Shown here one piece after another: positions 1 through 7,800 of a stretch of 10,041 bases of DNA (its first letter is position 1; each line of letters begins with the position of its first letter). Location: the NCBI GenBank assembly GCA_003512365.1, contig DORI01000098.1:45692-55732 (forward strand). The letters run 5' to 3'. The position numbers were made by a program, and so were the translations under genes. Origin of the DNA: Crocinitomicaceae bacterium. GTDB lineage: Bacteria; Bacteroidota; Bacteroidia; Flavobacteriales_D; Crocinitomicaceae. The notes beneath the pieces were generated by a model. That model was not told the DNA's origin and made no database searches. It saw only the letters and a program-made list of their open reading frames with translations.

Positions 1-1202
1 TTTATTTCTAATTGTTCTAGGTGTTTAATGAGATTCTCTTTTGTTTCAAAACCATTTTTGTTAAATTTCATAAATTCCGTTCCTAGGGTAATGTAATTTA
101 AATGGTGAGTATTACAATATTGAATTATGGATTGGTGTTCCTCACTTGTCTCATTTCCTAATTCAAGCATATCTCCCAAAATAACCAGTTTTCTATTATT
201 TTGAATTAATAAAAAACTCTCCAAAGCTGATTTCATACTTGATGGATTGGCATTATAACAATCTACGATTAAGGTGTTATTCTTAGTTTTTTGAATTTCA
301 GATCTGTTATTTTTTGGTTCATAATTAGCAATGGCATTATTTATTAGAGTAGGGTCAACCTCGAATAAAATTCCAAATGATATAGCCGCTAAAAAGTTGT
401 AAAAGTTATACTTTCCGAGCATTTTTGTTTGAATTTCGCCACTTTCATATGATTTATATTTCCATTTTAGTTTAATAAAAGGATTCAATTCAATTAATTC
501 CCCCTTTATTTCTCCATTTTCGCCGTATGATAAACTCAAAGTAATATTACTCAGCGCATTCATTAAAATGGAGTCATCCGCGTTTACTATTATTTTTCCA
601 TTCTTTTCAATAACAGATTTATAAAGCTCAGTTTTTGTTTTAAAAACGCCTTCAAAATTTTTAAATCCTTCTAAGTGAGCTTTACCAATATTAGTGATAA
701 TGCCATGTGTTGGGATGGCAATATCACAAAGCTCTTGAATATCGTGAGGTTTGTTAGCTCCCATTTCAATAATGGCAATCTCATGAGTTTCATTTAGCTG
801 TAAAAGTGTGAGAGGAACGCCAATATGGTTATTTAAATTCCCTTTAGTACACAGTACCTGATATTTTTGACTTAATACAGCATTGATTAATTCTTTCGTA
901 CTTGTTTTTCCATTACTTCCGGTAATACCGATAATTGGTATATTAAATTTTGACCTGTGATGATTAGCTAATTTTTGAAGAAATATAAGACAATTTTCGA
1001 CATGAAATATCGTAGAATCGTTTGCATATTTGGCATCATCGACAATTGCATATTTTGATCCTTTATCAATGGCCTGTTGTGCAAATTCATTTGCGTTGAA
1101 ATTATTTCCTTTTAATGCAACAAATAACGAATTTTCTATAATATTTCTTGTATCTGTGCAAACGCCTGCGGAATTGTAAAACAAATAAAATAACTTTTCC
1201 AT
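1..1202 (-). CDS. murF: MurF, UDP-N-acetylmuramoyl-tripeptide--D-alanyl-D-alanine ligase (3' end cut off)
   Basis: This cytoplasmic Mur ligase adds D-Ala-D-Ala to the UDP-MurNAc tripeptide using ATP, the last soluble step of peptidoglycan precursor synthesis. The 400 codons visible on the minus strand run off the left edge without a stop; family members are about 420-450 residues, so only the end of the C-terminal domain is missing. Seen in the translation: a short N-terminal substrate domain (about 1-85); the ATP P-loop GITGSNGKTSTKE at 92-104; EMGAN at 146-150; NIGKAHLEGF at 171-180, shared by Mur ligases; the lysine-containing KTELY region near 190 where the carbamylated lysine is expected; and the MurF-type CYNANPSSM at 315-323, followed by GDMLELG at 343-349. 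The ATG at 1202 is chosen because the protein begins at the expected point of the fold. It lies 14 bases beyond the gldJ terminator, so it is probably transcribed separately from gldJ. The motifs fit MurF rather than MurE. Confidence 0.95.
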   Translation of the reverse strand, partial: MEKLFYLFYNSAGVCTDTRNIIENSLFVALKGNNFNANEFAQQAIDKGSKYAIVDDAKYANDSTIFHVENCLIFLQKLANHHRSKFNIPIIGITGSNGKTSTKELINAVLSQKYQVLCTKGNLNNHIGVPLTLLQLNETHEIAIIEMGANKPHDIQELCDIAIPTHGIITNIGKAHLEGFKNFEGVFKTKTELYKSVIEKNGKIIVNADDSILMNALSNITLSLSYGENGEIKGELIELNPFIKLKWKYKSYESGEIQTKMLGKYNFYNFLAAISFGILFEVDPTLINNAIANYEPKNNRSEIQKTKNNTLIVDCYNANPSSMKSALESFLLIQNNRKLVILGDMLELGNETSEEHQSIIQYCNTHHLNYITLGTEFMKFNKNGFETKENLIKHLEQLEI

Positions 1203-1206
1203 GTAA

Positions 1207-1214
1207 CAAAGATG
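1207..1214 (-). promoter_or_regulatory. Possible -7 element of murF
   Basis: The minus strand reads CATCTTTG, seven of eight matches to the Bacteroidota -7 box TAnnTTTG, four bases before the murF ATG. No TTG lies at the usual distance upstream, because that position falls inside the terminator hairpin. This is weak; if used, the murF mRNA would have almost no leader. Confidence 0.25.
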
Positions 1215-1216
1215 CA

Positions 1217-1247
1217 AAAAAAAAGCCCGATATCCGGGCTTTTTTTT
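1217..1247 (-). terminator. Rho-independent terminator after gldJ
   Basis: A perfect 13-base inverted repeat: A8 plus GCCCG at 1217-1229, a five-base loop ATATC at 1230-1234, and CGGGC plus T8 at 1235-1247. The stem is GC-rich at the loop end and flanked by A and T tracts, so it can end transcription in either direction. It starts 13 bases past the gldJ stop on the minus strand and ends before murF, so its natural role is to close the porP-like/gldJ transcript and isolate murF. Confidence 0.9.
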
Positions 1248-1260
1248 ATTCATTTAAAAC

Positions 1261-3684
1261 TTATCTTTTCTTTTTATTTGGCCTTGTACTTCCAATGCGA
1301 TCCATAGCGCATCGGAAACCAATCATATCAGAACTTTGATCTTCGTCTAGGAAGCGTCTATTCCCTGATGATAACCAGTATGTCTTATCTGCCCAAGAAC
1401 CACCTTTGTAAACACGTGACTTATCTGAAATGAGGGTAGTTGGCCAACCTGCAACTCCTTGATTTATATCTTTAAATTCAAAATCTTTATTCTCGTGTTC
1501 GCTTTGATACATCACTTGTTTAACATCGCGTTTTCCTTCATTAATTTCATTTTTACGCTGCTGATTATTGTAAAAAATAGATGATTCTAAATCTCCATCC
1601 ATATAATCTCTATAATCGTCTTTTCGATAATTTAAGCGACCGGCAGTTTCTTCTGACGTAACATTACGCCATCTTTGGCTTCCTTTTGTCTCAGAGATGA
1701 ATTCAGTCAATCCATTTCTCAATGTCATAATCCAAGTAGTAATAGTTGGATCCATAAAGTAGGACTTGAATTTGAATTCAAGATAATCTTTGCTAAACAT
1801 TGCCACTGGATTTGCTCCACCATCTAAAACACCAATACTAGTTGGATCAAAATTTAAATTAAACGAAGGTTTAATAATATCTACTTTCAAGTCAACGGTT
1901 TGTTTACCATCTTTGAAAATGTCTGGTAGAGACATATTAAATAATACTCTTTCTATATAGGCTGAAGCAGCGATACTTCTACCTTGATTATGCAATGTAA
2001 TTGCAGTATCTAATAGAATATTTAAGGTATCTAGAAATTCAAATTGTAACTTTTCTTGATTGGTAAATAATTTGTTGTTTGAAACAAAATTTAAGGAAGG
2101 CGAATTAAATCTGTACTTTAAAGAATCCTGTCTAGAATTTATTTTGGAATTCATTCTATTGTTATTGACAATACTTTTAGTAGGAGTAGGTTTATTATTT
2201 GGAGATTGTTTTGAAAAATTTGAACTGTAGGTGGTATTAGTGTCTTGTTGGTAATTGACTGTCGCGAAATTCATATATTTAATTCTGGCGAATTCATTCA
2301 CAAATTCTTTCATTCCATGTACGTCATAGATATTTTCATTGGCTTTTACAGGTTTGTCGTATAAACCATTTGGAACTAACAGTTGTGTAGTATAAACATT
2401 TCCTCTAAATGGCATAAATTCATCTAAAACTTCACTTGATAAAGGTCTATATACATCCATTACCCATTCGGATACGTTTCCTGCCATATGATATAAACCA
2501 TAATCATTTGGCCAAAAATCATCCACACGACATGTAATATCTGCACCATCGTTGAGCTGACCTGCTACGCCCATCATGTCGCCTTTTCCTCTACTGAAAT
2601 TAGCTTGTATTGCACCGGCAAATTGAGCTCTTTCATCCCTTACATAATGTCCATTCCAAGGGTAAATGCGACGATCAGAAATATTTTCAGATTTAGGGTC
2701 TAGGTTATGAATCAGACCTAATGCAGCAAACTCCCATTCCGCTTCAGTTGGCAATCTGTATGCAGGTAAAATGATTCCATCTTCCATTTTAACCGGTCTT
2801 TTCCCTAATCTTCCTGTAGCTTTATTATCGTCTCCTACTTCAGCGTAAACTGGATCAAAGTTTTGTAATTGATATGGATCTCTTGGAATAGGTCGATTTG
2901 TTCGTTTATCTAACGGAGCTTTTTTGCTTTTTGATACCGTATAACCACCTTTTTCTAACTCTCCCTTTTCATTATATTCACCACTTTCAACTACATAATT
3001 TCCATTCAAGTAATTTTCAGTACTGAACATATTTTCAGGTTTTGATTGAAAATCTTTATCGTATTTAGAATCATTAGCAGCGCCAATATCGCCATCTTGA
3101 AAATTTGCATTATCAGCAAAATGCCATTTAAGAATACCTTCTCTAACTAAAATTGCTTCATTCACTCTATCAGTCCTCCACTTACAGAAATCGTTTGCCT
3201 GCAACCAAGAAACACCTACAACTGGGTAATCTCTGTATGACGGATGTCTCAAGTAATAATTGACGTATTTCTCTCTGTAACCTAGTGTTTTACGCCATGC
3301 CAATGTATCAGGAAGGCACTTTTTGTATACGTGTGGATAAGTTTTATAATAAACGCGTTTCATCCAATTCATATATTCTTGCCAATGCAAGTTAGTAACC
3401 TCTGTACGGTCCATGTAGAATGAGCTTACGGTAAATCGTGCGGAACGAGCATTCCAATCATACATTACATCTTGTTCGGTTCTTCCCATTGTAAAAGTTC
3501 CTCCTTGTATGAATACAAGTCCAGGACCTGTTTCTTGTTCTTTTGCATTAACCTTTTCAAATCCACCATTTTTATAATTATTGTATTCCCAACCTGTTGA
3601 AGAAGATCTTTCTTTTACACAAGAGGAGATTAAGAGAATTCCAAAAAGTGAACATCCAATGGTTTTATTAAGTTTTATATTCAT
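1261..3684 (-). CDS. gldJ: GldJ-like gliding motility / T9SS lipoprotein, unusually long
   Basis: Lipoprotein of 807 residues. A short basic N-terminus and hydrophobic stretch end in ISSC, giving a lipobox with lipidated Cys22. The rest follows the formylglycine-generating-enzyme (sulfatase-modifying factor) fold in three separated blocks: GGTFTMG at 61-67 with GVSWLQANDFCKWRT at 157-171; LPTEAEWEFAALG at 311-323 with MAGNVSEW at 400-407; and VYKGGSW at 758-764 with GFRCAM at 789-794. The cysteine pair that true formylglycine-generating enzymes use is absent: only C792 lies in the last block. The role is therefore structural, as for GldJ and GldK. The N-terminal block and the RVYKGGSW...GFRCAMDRIGS ending resemble GldJ more than GldK. 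In Flavobacterium johnsoniae GldJ (561 residues, from memory) is required for gliding and T9SS function, and its extreme C-terminus matters for gliding. Two segments between blocks, about 188-300 and 415-750, are greatly expanded; 479-540 is rich in Asn, Ser and Lys. It lies 56 bases after the porP-like gene on the same strand and probably shares its transcript; that gap holds no hairpin and no good promoter. Confidence 0.87.
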   Translation of the reverse strand: MNIKLNKTIGCSLFGILLISSCVKERSSSTGWEYNNYKNGGFEKVNAKEQETGPGLVFIQGGTFTMGRTEQDVMYDWNARSARFTVSSFYMDRTEVTNLHWQEYMNWMKRVYYKTYPHVYKKCLPDTLAWRKTLGYREKYVNYYLRHPSYRDYPVVGVSWLQANDFCKWRTDRVNEAILVREGILKWHFADNANFQDGDIGAANDSKYDKDFQSKPENMFSTENYLNGNYVVESGEYNEKGELEKGGYTVSKSKKAPLDKRTNRPIPRDPYQLQNFDPVYAEVGDDNKATGRLGKRPVKMEDGIILPAYRLPTEAEWEFAALGLIHNLDPKSENISDRRIYPWNGHYVRDERAQFAGAIQANFSRGKGDMMGVAGQLNDGADITCRVDDFWPNDYGLYHMAGNVSEWVMDVYRPLSSEVLDEFMPFRGNVYTTQLLVPNGLYDKPVKANENIYDVHGMKEFVNEFARIKYMNFATVNYQQDTNTTYSSNFSKQSPNNKPTPTKSIVNNNRMNSKINSRQDSLKYRFNSPSLNFVSNNKLFTNQEKLQFEFLDTLNILLDTAITLHNQGRSIAASAYIERVLFNMSLPDIFKDGKQTVDLKVDIIKPSFNLNFDPTSIGVLDGGANPVAMFSKDYLEFKFKSYFMDPTITTWIMTLRNGLTEFISETKGSQRWRNVTSEETAGRLNYRKDDYRDYMDGDLESSIFYNNQQRKNEINEGKRDVKQVMYQSEHENKDFEFKDINQGVAGWPTTLISDKSRVYKGGSWADKTYWLSSGNRRFLDEDQSSDMIGFRCAMDRIGSTRPNKKKR

Positions 3685-3740
3685 TTCTTAACTATTAATG
3701 TCAATATTTAACTTTTCTATTTATGTTTGGTTACATCCGT

Positions 3741-4718
3741 TTAAAACGACGGGCATGATATTTTCCTAAAGTTTTTCGCTTTTTTTCTACATTTCAGATT
3801 AATTCCCAGTGAAATTTCATGAGAACCACCTGATATTCCATTTCCTAATTTCGATACAGTTAAATCATAACTATAACCTAATTTAAATTTTTCTGTCACT
3901 AATCCTAAACTGAGAATAAACGCATCTCTATTTCTATACCACGTTCCAAAGGAAAAATTTCCGAATTTAACATATGTTCCGATATTTAATTCTTGGAAAC
4001 CGTTTTGATATTGGTAAATAATATTGGGAAGAATGCTAGTGGTGTTTGAAAATTTTCCTCTTCGACCCAATTTTATTTCCGCTCCGGCATGCCCAGTGAA
4101 ACGCATCGGCAACTTAGATTTGCCTAAAATCATTGATTCGTCAGGTTGATTTAAGTGATGTATCGCTCCACCGAAGAAATAATTTTTTCCAAAACCCACT
4201 GCACCAAAAGAGGCATCAAAAAATCCTCTTCTACCATTCCCTCTTGGAACATCACCTGTTTGATAAATAAAACCTCTTCTTGGATCTATCATATCACCAA
4301 ATGTAAGCTTGTCCCAATCTAAGAATTTTTGAAAATAAGCAGCCCGAACACCTAACATTACAGAAAACTTTCTTGAAACTTTGAGGTTGTATGAATATAT
4401 TCCGCCCAACATTGTGGTTTGAATCGTTGCTTGCCCCTGCATGTCGTGCATAGCAATTAAACCCACCCCACCAGAAATCGATTTGACATAGGTATCAAAT
4501 GAAGCTGAAGAGGTCACGTAGTTTCCGGTTAGTTGAGGCCATTCATTTCTGTAATTTAACCCCAACCTAGGACATCCAGTAGAACCTGCAAGAGCTGGGT
4601 TCAGGTAAATAGGATTTGAATAAAATTGTGTAAAAGTTGGGTCCTGGGACCAGGATACGTTATTGAATAAAAAGCAGAATCCCAATAAAAATAAGGTTAT
4701 ACGAATAGTTGTCTTCAC
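3741..4718 (-). CDS. PorP/SprF-family T9SS outer-membrane protein
   Basis: A predicted outer-membrane beta-barrel protein of 325 residues. From the GTG at 4718 the protein opens with a clean signal peptide (K2, R6, then a hydrophobic run about 7-20) and likely cleavage before Gln25. The open frame extends upstream to a TTG at 4793, but those 25 residues would bury the signal peptide, so GTG 4718 (or GTG 4724) is preferred. Family marks follow directly: DPTFTQFYSNPIYLNPALAG just after the cleavage site, CPRLGLNYRNEWP, and a C-terminal SHEISLGINLKC plus a lysine-rich stretch ending in ISCPSF. PorP is an outer-membrane partner of the PorK-N complex; SprF-type paralogues are needed for secretion of a specific large adhesin such as SprB. 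No adhesin is next to it, and Bacteroidota often carry many paralogues, so I leave the symbol empty. It is divergent from porU and upstream of gldJ. Confidence 0.88.
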   Translation of the reverse strand: MKTTIRITLFLLGFCFLFNNVSWSQDPTFTQFYSNPIYLNPALAGSTGCPRLGLNYRNEWPQLTGNYVTSSASFDTYVKSISGGVGLIAMHDMQGQATIQTTMLGGIYSYNLKVSRKFSVMLGVRAAYFQKFLDWDKLTFGDMIDPRRGFIYQTGDVPRGNGRRGFFDASFGAVGFGKNYFFGGAIHHLNQPDESMILGKSKLPMRFTGHAGAEIKLGRRGKFSNTTSILPNIIYQYQNGFQELNIGTYVKFGNFSFGTWYRNRDAFILSLGLVTEKFKLGYSYDLTVSKLGNGISGGSHEISLGINLKCRKKAKNFRKISCPSF

Positions 4719-4739
4719 AAACACAGTTTTAAGCACGAT

Positions 4740-4774
4740 CAAAATATACGTAGTTTTGGTTTTATAGGTTACAA
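4740..4774 (-). promoter_or_regulatory. Possible promoter of the porP-like gene and gldJ
   Basis: On the minus strand TTG (4774-4772) is followed after 23 bases by TATATTTTG (4748-4740), a -7-like box with one extra base between TA and TTTG. The 3' end of the box is 21 bases before the preferred GTG at 4718. Spacing and box are both off consensus, so this is tentative. Its position between the TTG at 4793 and GTG 4718 would support the shorter protein. Confidence 0.3.
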
Positions 4775-4808
4775 ATATCGGATATTTCTTCAAATAAATA
4801 AAATATTA

Positions 4809-4838
4809 TTGCGTTTTTGTTGTGTTCAACTAATTTTG
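4809..4838 (+). promoter_or_regulatory. Bacteroidota-type promoter of porU
   Basis: TTG at 4809-4811, a 19-base spacer, then TAATTTTG at 4831-4838, an exact match to TAnnTTTG. This is the arrangement of the vegetative promoter in Bacteroides and Flavobacterium. The start of transcription is expected a few bases after 4838, which falls at or next to the GTG at 4844. It rules against the TTG codons at 4817 and 4820 as starts, since they lie inside the promoter. It should drive porU and probably porV and ispF. Confidence 0.65.
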
Positions 4839-4843
4839 AAGTC

Positions 4844-7800
4844 GTGAAAAAACAAATGTTAATTTTATTTTTCTTGCTATTGTTAATCGGAAATATTTTC
4901 GCTCAAGAAAAATCCTTTACGATAACATGGAAAAACTCTTCTGAATTGGTAATCAGAGGAAATCAGGTTTATCAGCCTCAATTTGAGCAAGTTCATTTAG
5001 ACAATGGACGTCCCCTTTATTATTTTAAAGAAAAAGCTAGCAGCACGAAACTTTCGAACTTTATAAATTACACAAGCCAATTAGCTGACAAAAAGGACAT
5101 TGACTATTTTAATAGTTTAAATATACATGTCCCAGAAGAATTAGACTTACATCATGGTATTCGAAACGAGAGGGGTGAGTCATATTTTGTAATTTCATTG
5201 TTTCCTTTTGTGAGAATAGAAGGCAAGTTACATCGAATTAATTCTTTAAATTTTTCTTTCTCAGACAATTCTATTCAACAAAATAAAGATTTTGTGACCG
5301 AATCGGTATTAAAACAAGGAAATGGAACCTGGTATAAGATAAGCGTAAGTAAAGACGGACTATATAAAATTGATAAAACTTTCTTAGAAAATTGCGGAAT
5401 TAATGTTTCGACCGTTTCTCCAAATTCGATTCATATTTTCGGTAACGGAGATGGTCAATTGCCTGAACTTAATAGTATTGCTAGAAAAGACGATTTGGTT
5501 AATAATTCGATTCAAATTGAAGGAGATCAAGATGGCAGTTTTGACCAAAATGACTACATCCTTTTTTATGCACAGGGCCCTCACAAATGGTATGCAAACG
5601 GTACGGCAGAATTTGATCAAAAAAGAAATTTATATAGCGATGAATCTTACTATTTCATAAATATTAATCCCAATTTAGCACCCTTGAGAATAACAAACGA
5701 AACGCTAATATCGGATAACCCAAGTGTTGAAGTTTACTCCTATGATTACAGAGATATATACGAAACTGATTTAGTAAACCTTGTTTCTGGCGGTCAGCGT
5801 TGGTATGGAGAATTATTTGATTCTGAGCTTGAAAGAACTTTTAATTTCGCTATTCCAAATATTGATACCTCAGCAGTTCGATTTAAAACGGCGATTGCAA
5901 CTAACTCAACATCTTCTTCAGGAACATCTCAAAAGTATTCTGTCAACGGACTCGTATTATTAGATACCAATCTACCCGCTGTAGGTGCTGATTATGCACG
6001 ATCAGCGAAAGTTTTCCAACTTAATTCGCCTTCTAGTACTATACCTTTAAAAATTTCTATAACCCGCAATACTCCCAACACCTTTACCTATTTGGATCGC
6101 ATACTTTTCAATACAAGAAGAAAACTTGTTTTTTTCGGGACGCAATTTGGATTTAGGAATTTAACTATTCAACAAACAGGTAATGTTGCGAATTATTCAA
6201 TTTCTTCATTTCCGAGTTCAGGTTTTGTTTGGGACGTTTCGGATGTAAATAACCCTAAAAAGATACAAGGAATATTTCAAAATGGAACATTTCAGTTCAA
6301 GACAGATTTCAGTTACAAAGAATACATTGCTTCTAATGGAACGAGTTTCTTTACTCCAAATCGAATTGGACCAATCGAAAATCAAAATTTACATGCTTTA
6401 GAAGAACCTGATTTATTAATCGTTACAAACCTCACGTTTCTTTCCCAGGCAGAAAGATTGGCAAATCTTCACAGAGAAGAAGGATTAGTTGTACATGTGG
6501 TAACCTCTGAGCAGGTCTATAATGAATTTAGCTCTGGAGCCCCAGATCCTACCGCCATTAAAATGATGGCCAAGATGTTCTACGATAGAGGAATGGCCGC
6601 AGGGAATCTAAAATTTAATTCGCTATTGTTATTCGGAGATGGTACCTTCGATCCTAAGAATAGAGTGGCAAATAATAATAACATGATGCTCACCTATCAA
6701 ATGGAAAACAGTGAAAACCATATTGAGGCTTTGGTAACAGATGATTATTACGGAATGCTTGACAATAACGAGTCTATTAGCCCGAATGATTTAATGGATA
6801 TAGGTGTAGGAAGGATTCTTGCTTCTGATATAACACAAGCCAAACAACAAGTAGATAAAATCGAACATTACATCAAAAATGGTTCATCACTTTTTAACAA
6901 TGCAAACGCATCATGTTGTTTAGGAACTTCAAATGAAAACACTTTCGGTGATTGGCGAACAAAGTTTGTACAAATAGCTGATGATGAAGAAAATGGCTAT
7001 TTCATAAATATAGATACAGAGCCTCAATATCAGTTGGTTAAAAATCAGCATTTTGAGATGAATTGCGATAAACTTTACATGGATGCATTCCCGCAAGAAG
7101 TCACTGCCGGAGGACAACGGTATCCAGATGTTCTTAACGCCATAACAGATAGAGTGCAACGCGGTGCATTAATCGTTAATTATGTTGGGCATGGTGGTGA
7201 AGTTGGACTTGCCGAAGAGCGTGTGGTTACCATTCCTCAAATTAACTCATGGAGTAATATTAACGCACTCCATTTATTCGTTTCAGCTACTTGTGAATTT
7301 ACCAAATACGATGATCCATCGCGTGTTTCGGCCGGCGAATGGTTAGCACTGAATCCTGCGGGTGGAGCAATTGCCCTGATGACTACCACAAGATCCGTAT
7401 ATTTTGGTGTTAATAGCTCTACAGGACAAGCTTTTTATTCGCACGTTTTTGATCGAGATGCAGATGGAAAACCGCTTAGCTTCGGTGAAATTATGCGACG
7501 AACAAAAAATAGTGCTGGTTCATCTACAAACAAAAGAAGTTTTACATTAATTGGGGATCCTGCTTTAAAAATTGGATTACCACGTTTTAACATTGTGACC
7601 GATAGCATTAATGGTAATGACCCTTTGTCCTATGTGGATACTATGAAAGCATTGAGTAAGGTGACCGTAAAGGGTCATTTAGAAGATCAGAATGGAAGTT
7701 TAATGACAACCTTTAATGGAAAAATAATGCCATCTATTTACGACAAGGTTAAAATTCAAAAAACGCTTGCTCAAGATCCGGAATCACCAGAAATATCCTA

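Noticed and set aside
1148..1339. Plus-strand open frame of 63 codons
   Set aside because: It lies antisense across the murF start, the terminator and the gldJ end, with a translation dominated by Lys/Phe from the A and T tracts; no family features.
3619..3654. Cys11 of GldJ as the lipidation site
   Set aside because: TIGC lacks a hydrophobic residue at -3 and precedes the hydrophobic segment, whereas ISSC22 follows it as expected.
1261..3684. True formylglycine-generating enzyme, or GldK instead of GldJ
   Set aside because: The catalytic cysteines are missing. The N-terminal block, the C-terminal ending and the location beside murF and porU fit GldJ better than GldK, which normally lies with gldL, gldM and gldN.
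3722..3729. Exact TAnnTTTG box (TATGTTTG) on the plus strand between gldJ and the porP-like gene
   Set aside because: It points antisense into the end of the porP-like gene, has no TTG at the right distance, and such boxes occur by chance in AT-rich DNA.
5384..5963. Several short open frames on both strands within porU
   Set aside because: They are out-of-frame shadows of the strongly supported PorU coding sequence and show no motifs or start signals of their own.
6929..7159. Minus-strand open frame of 76 codons inside porU
   Set aside because: It is antisense to the region just before the catalytic His of PorU; nothing recognisable in it.
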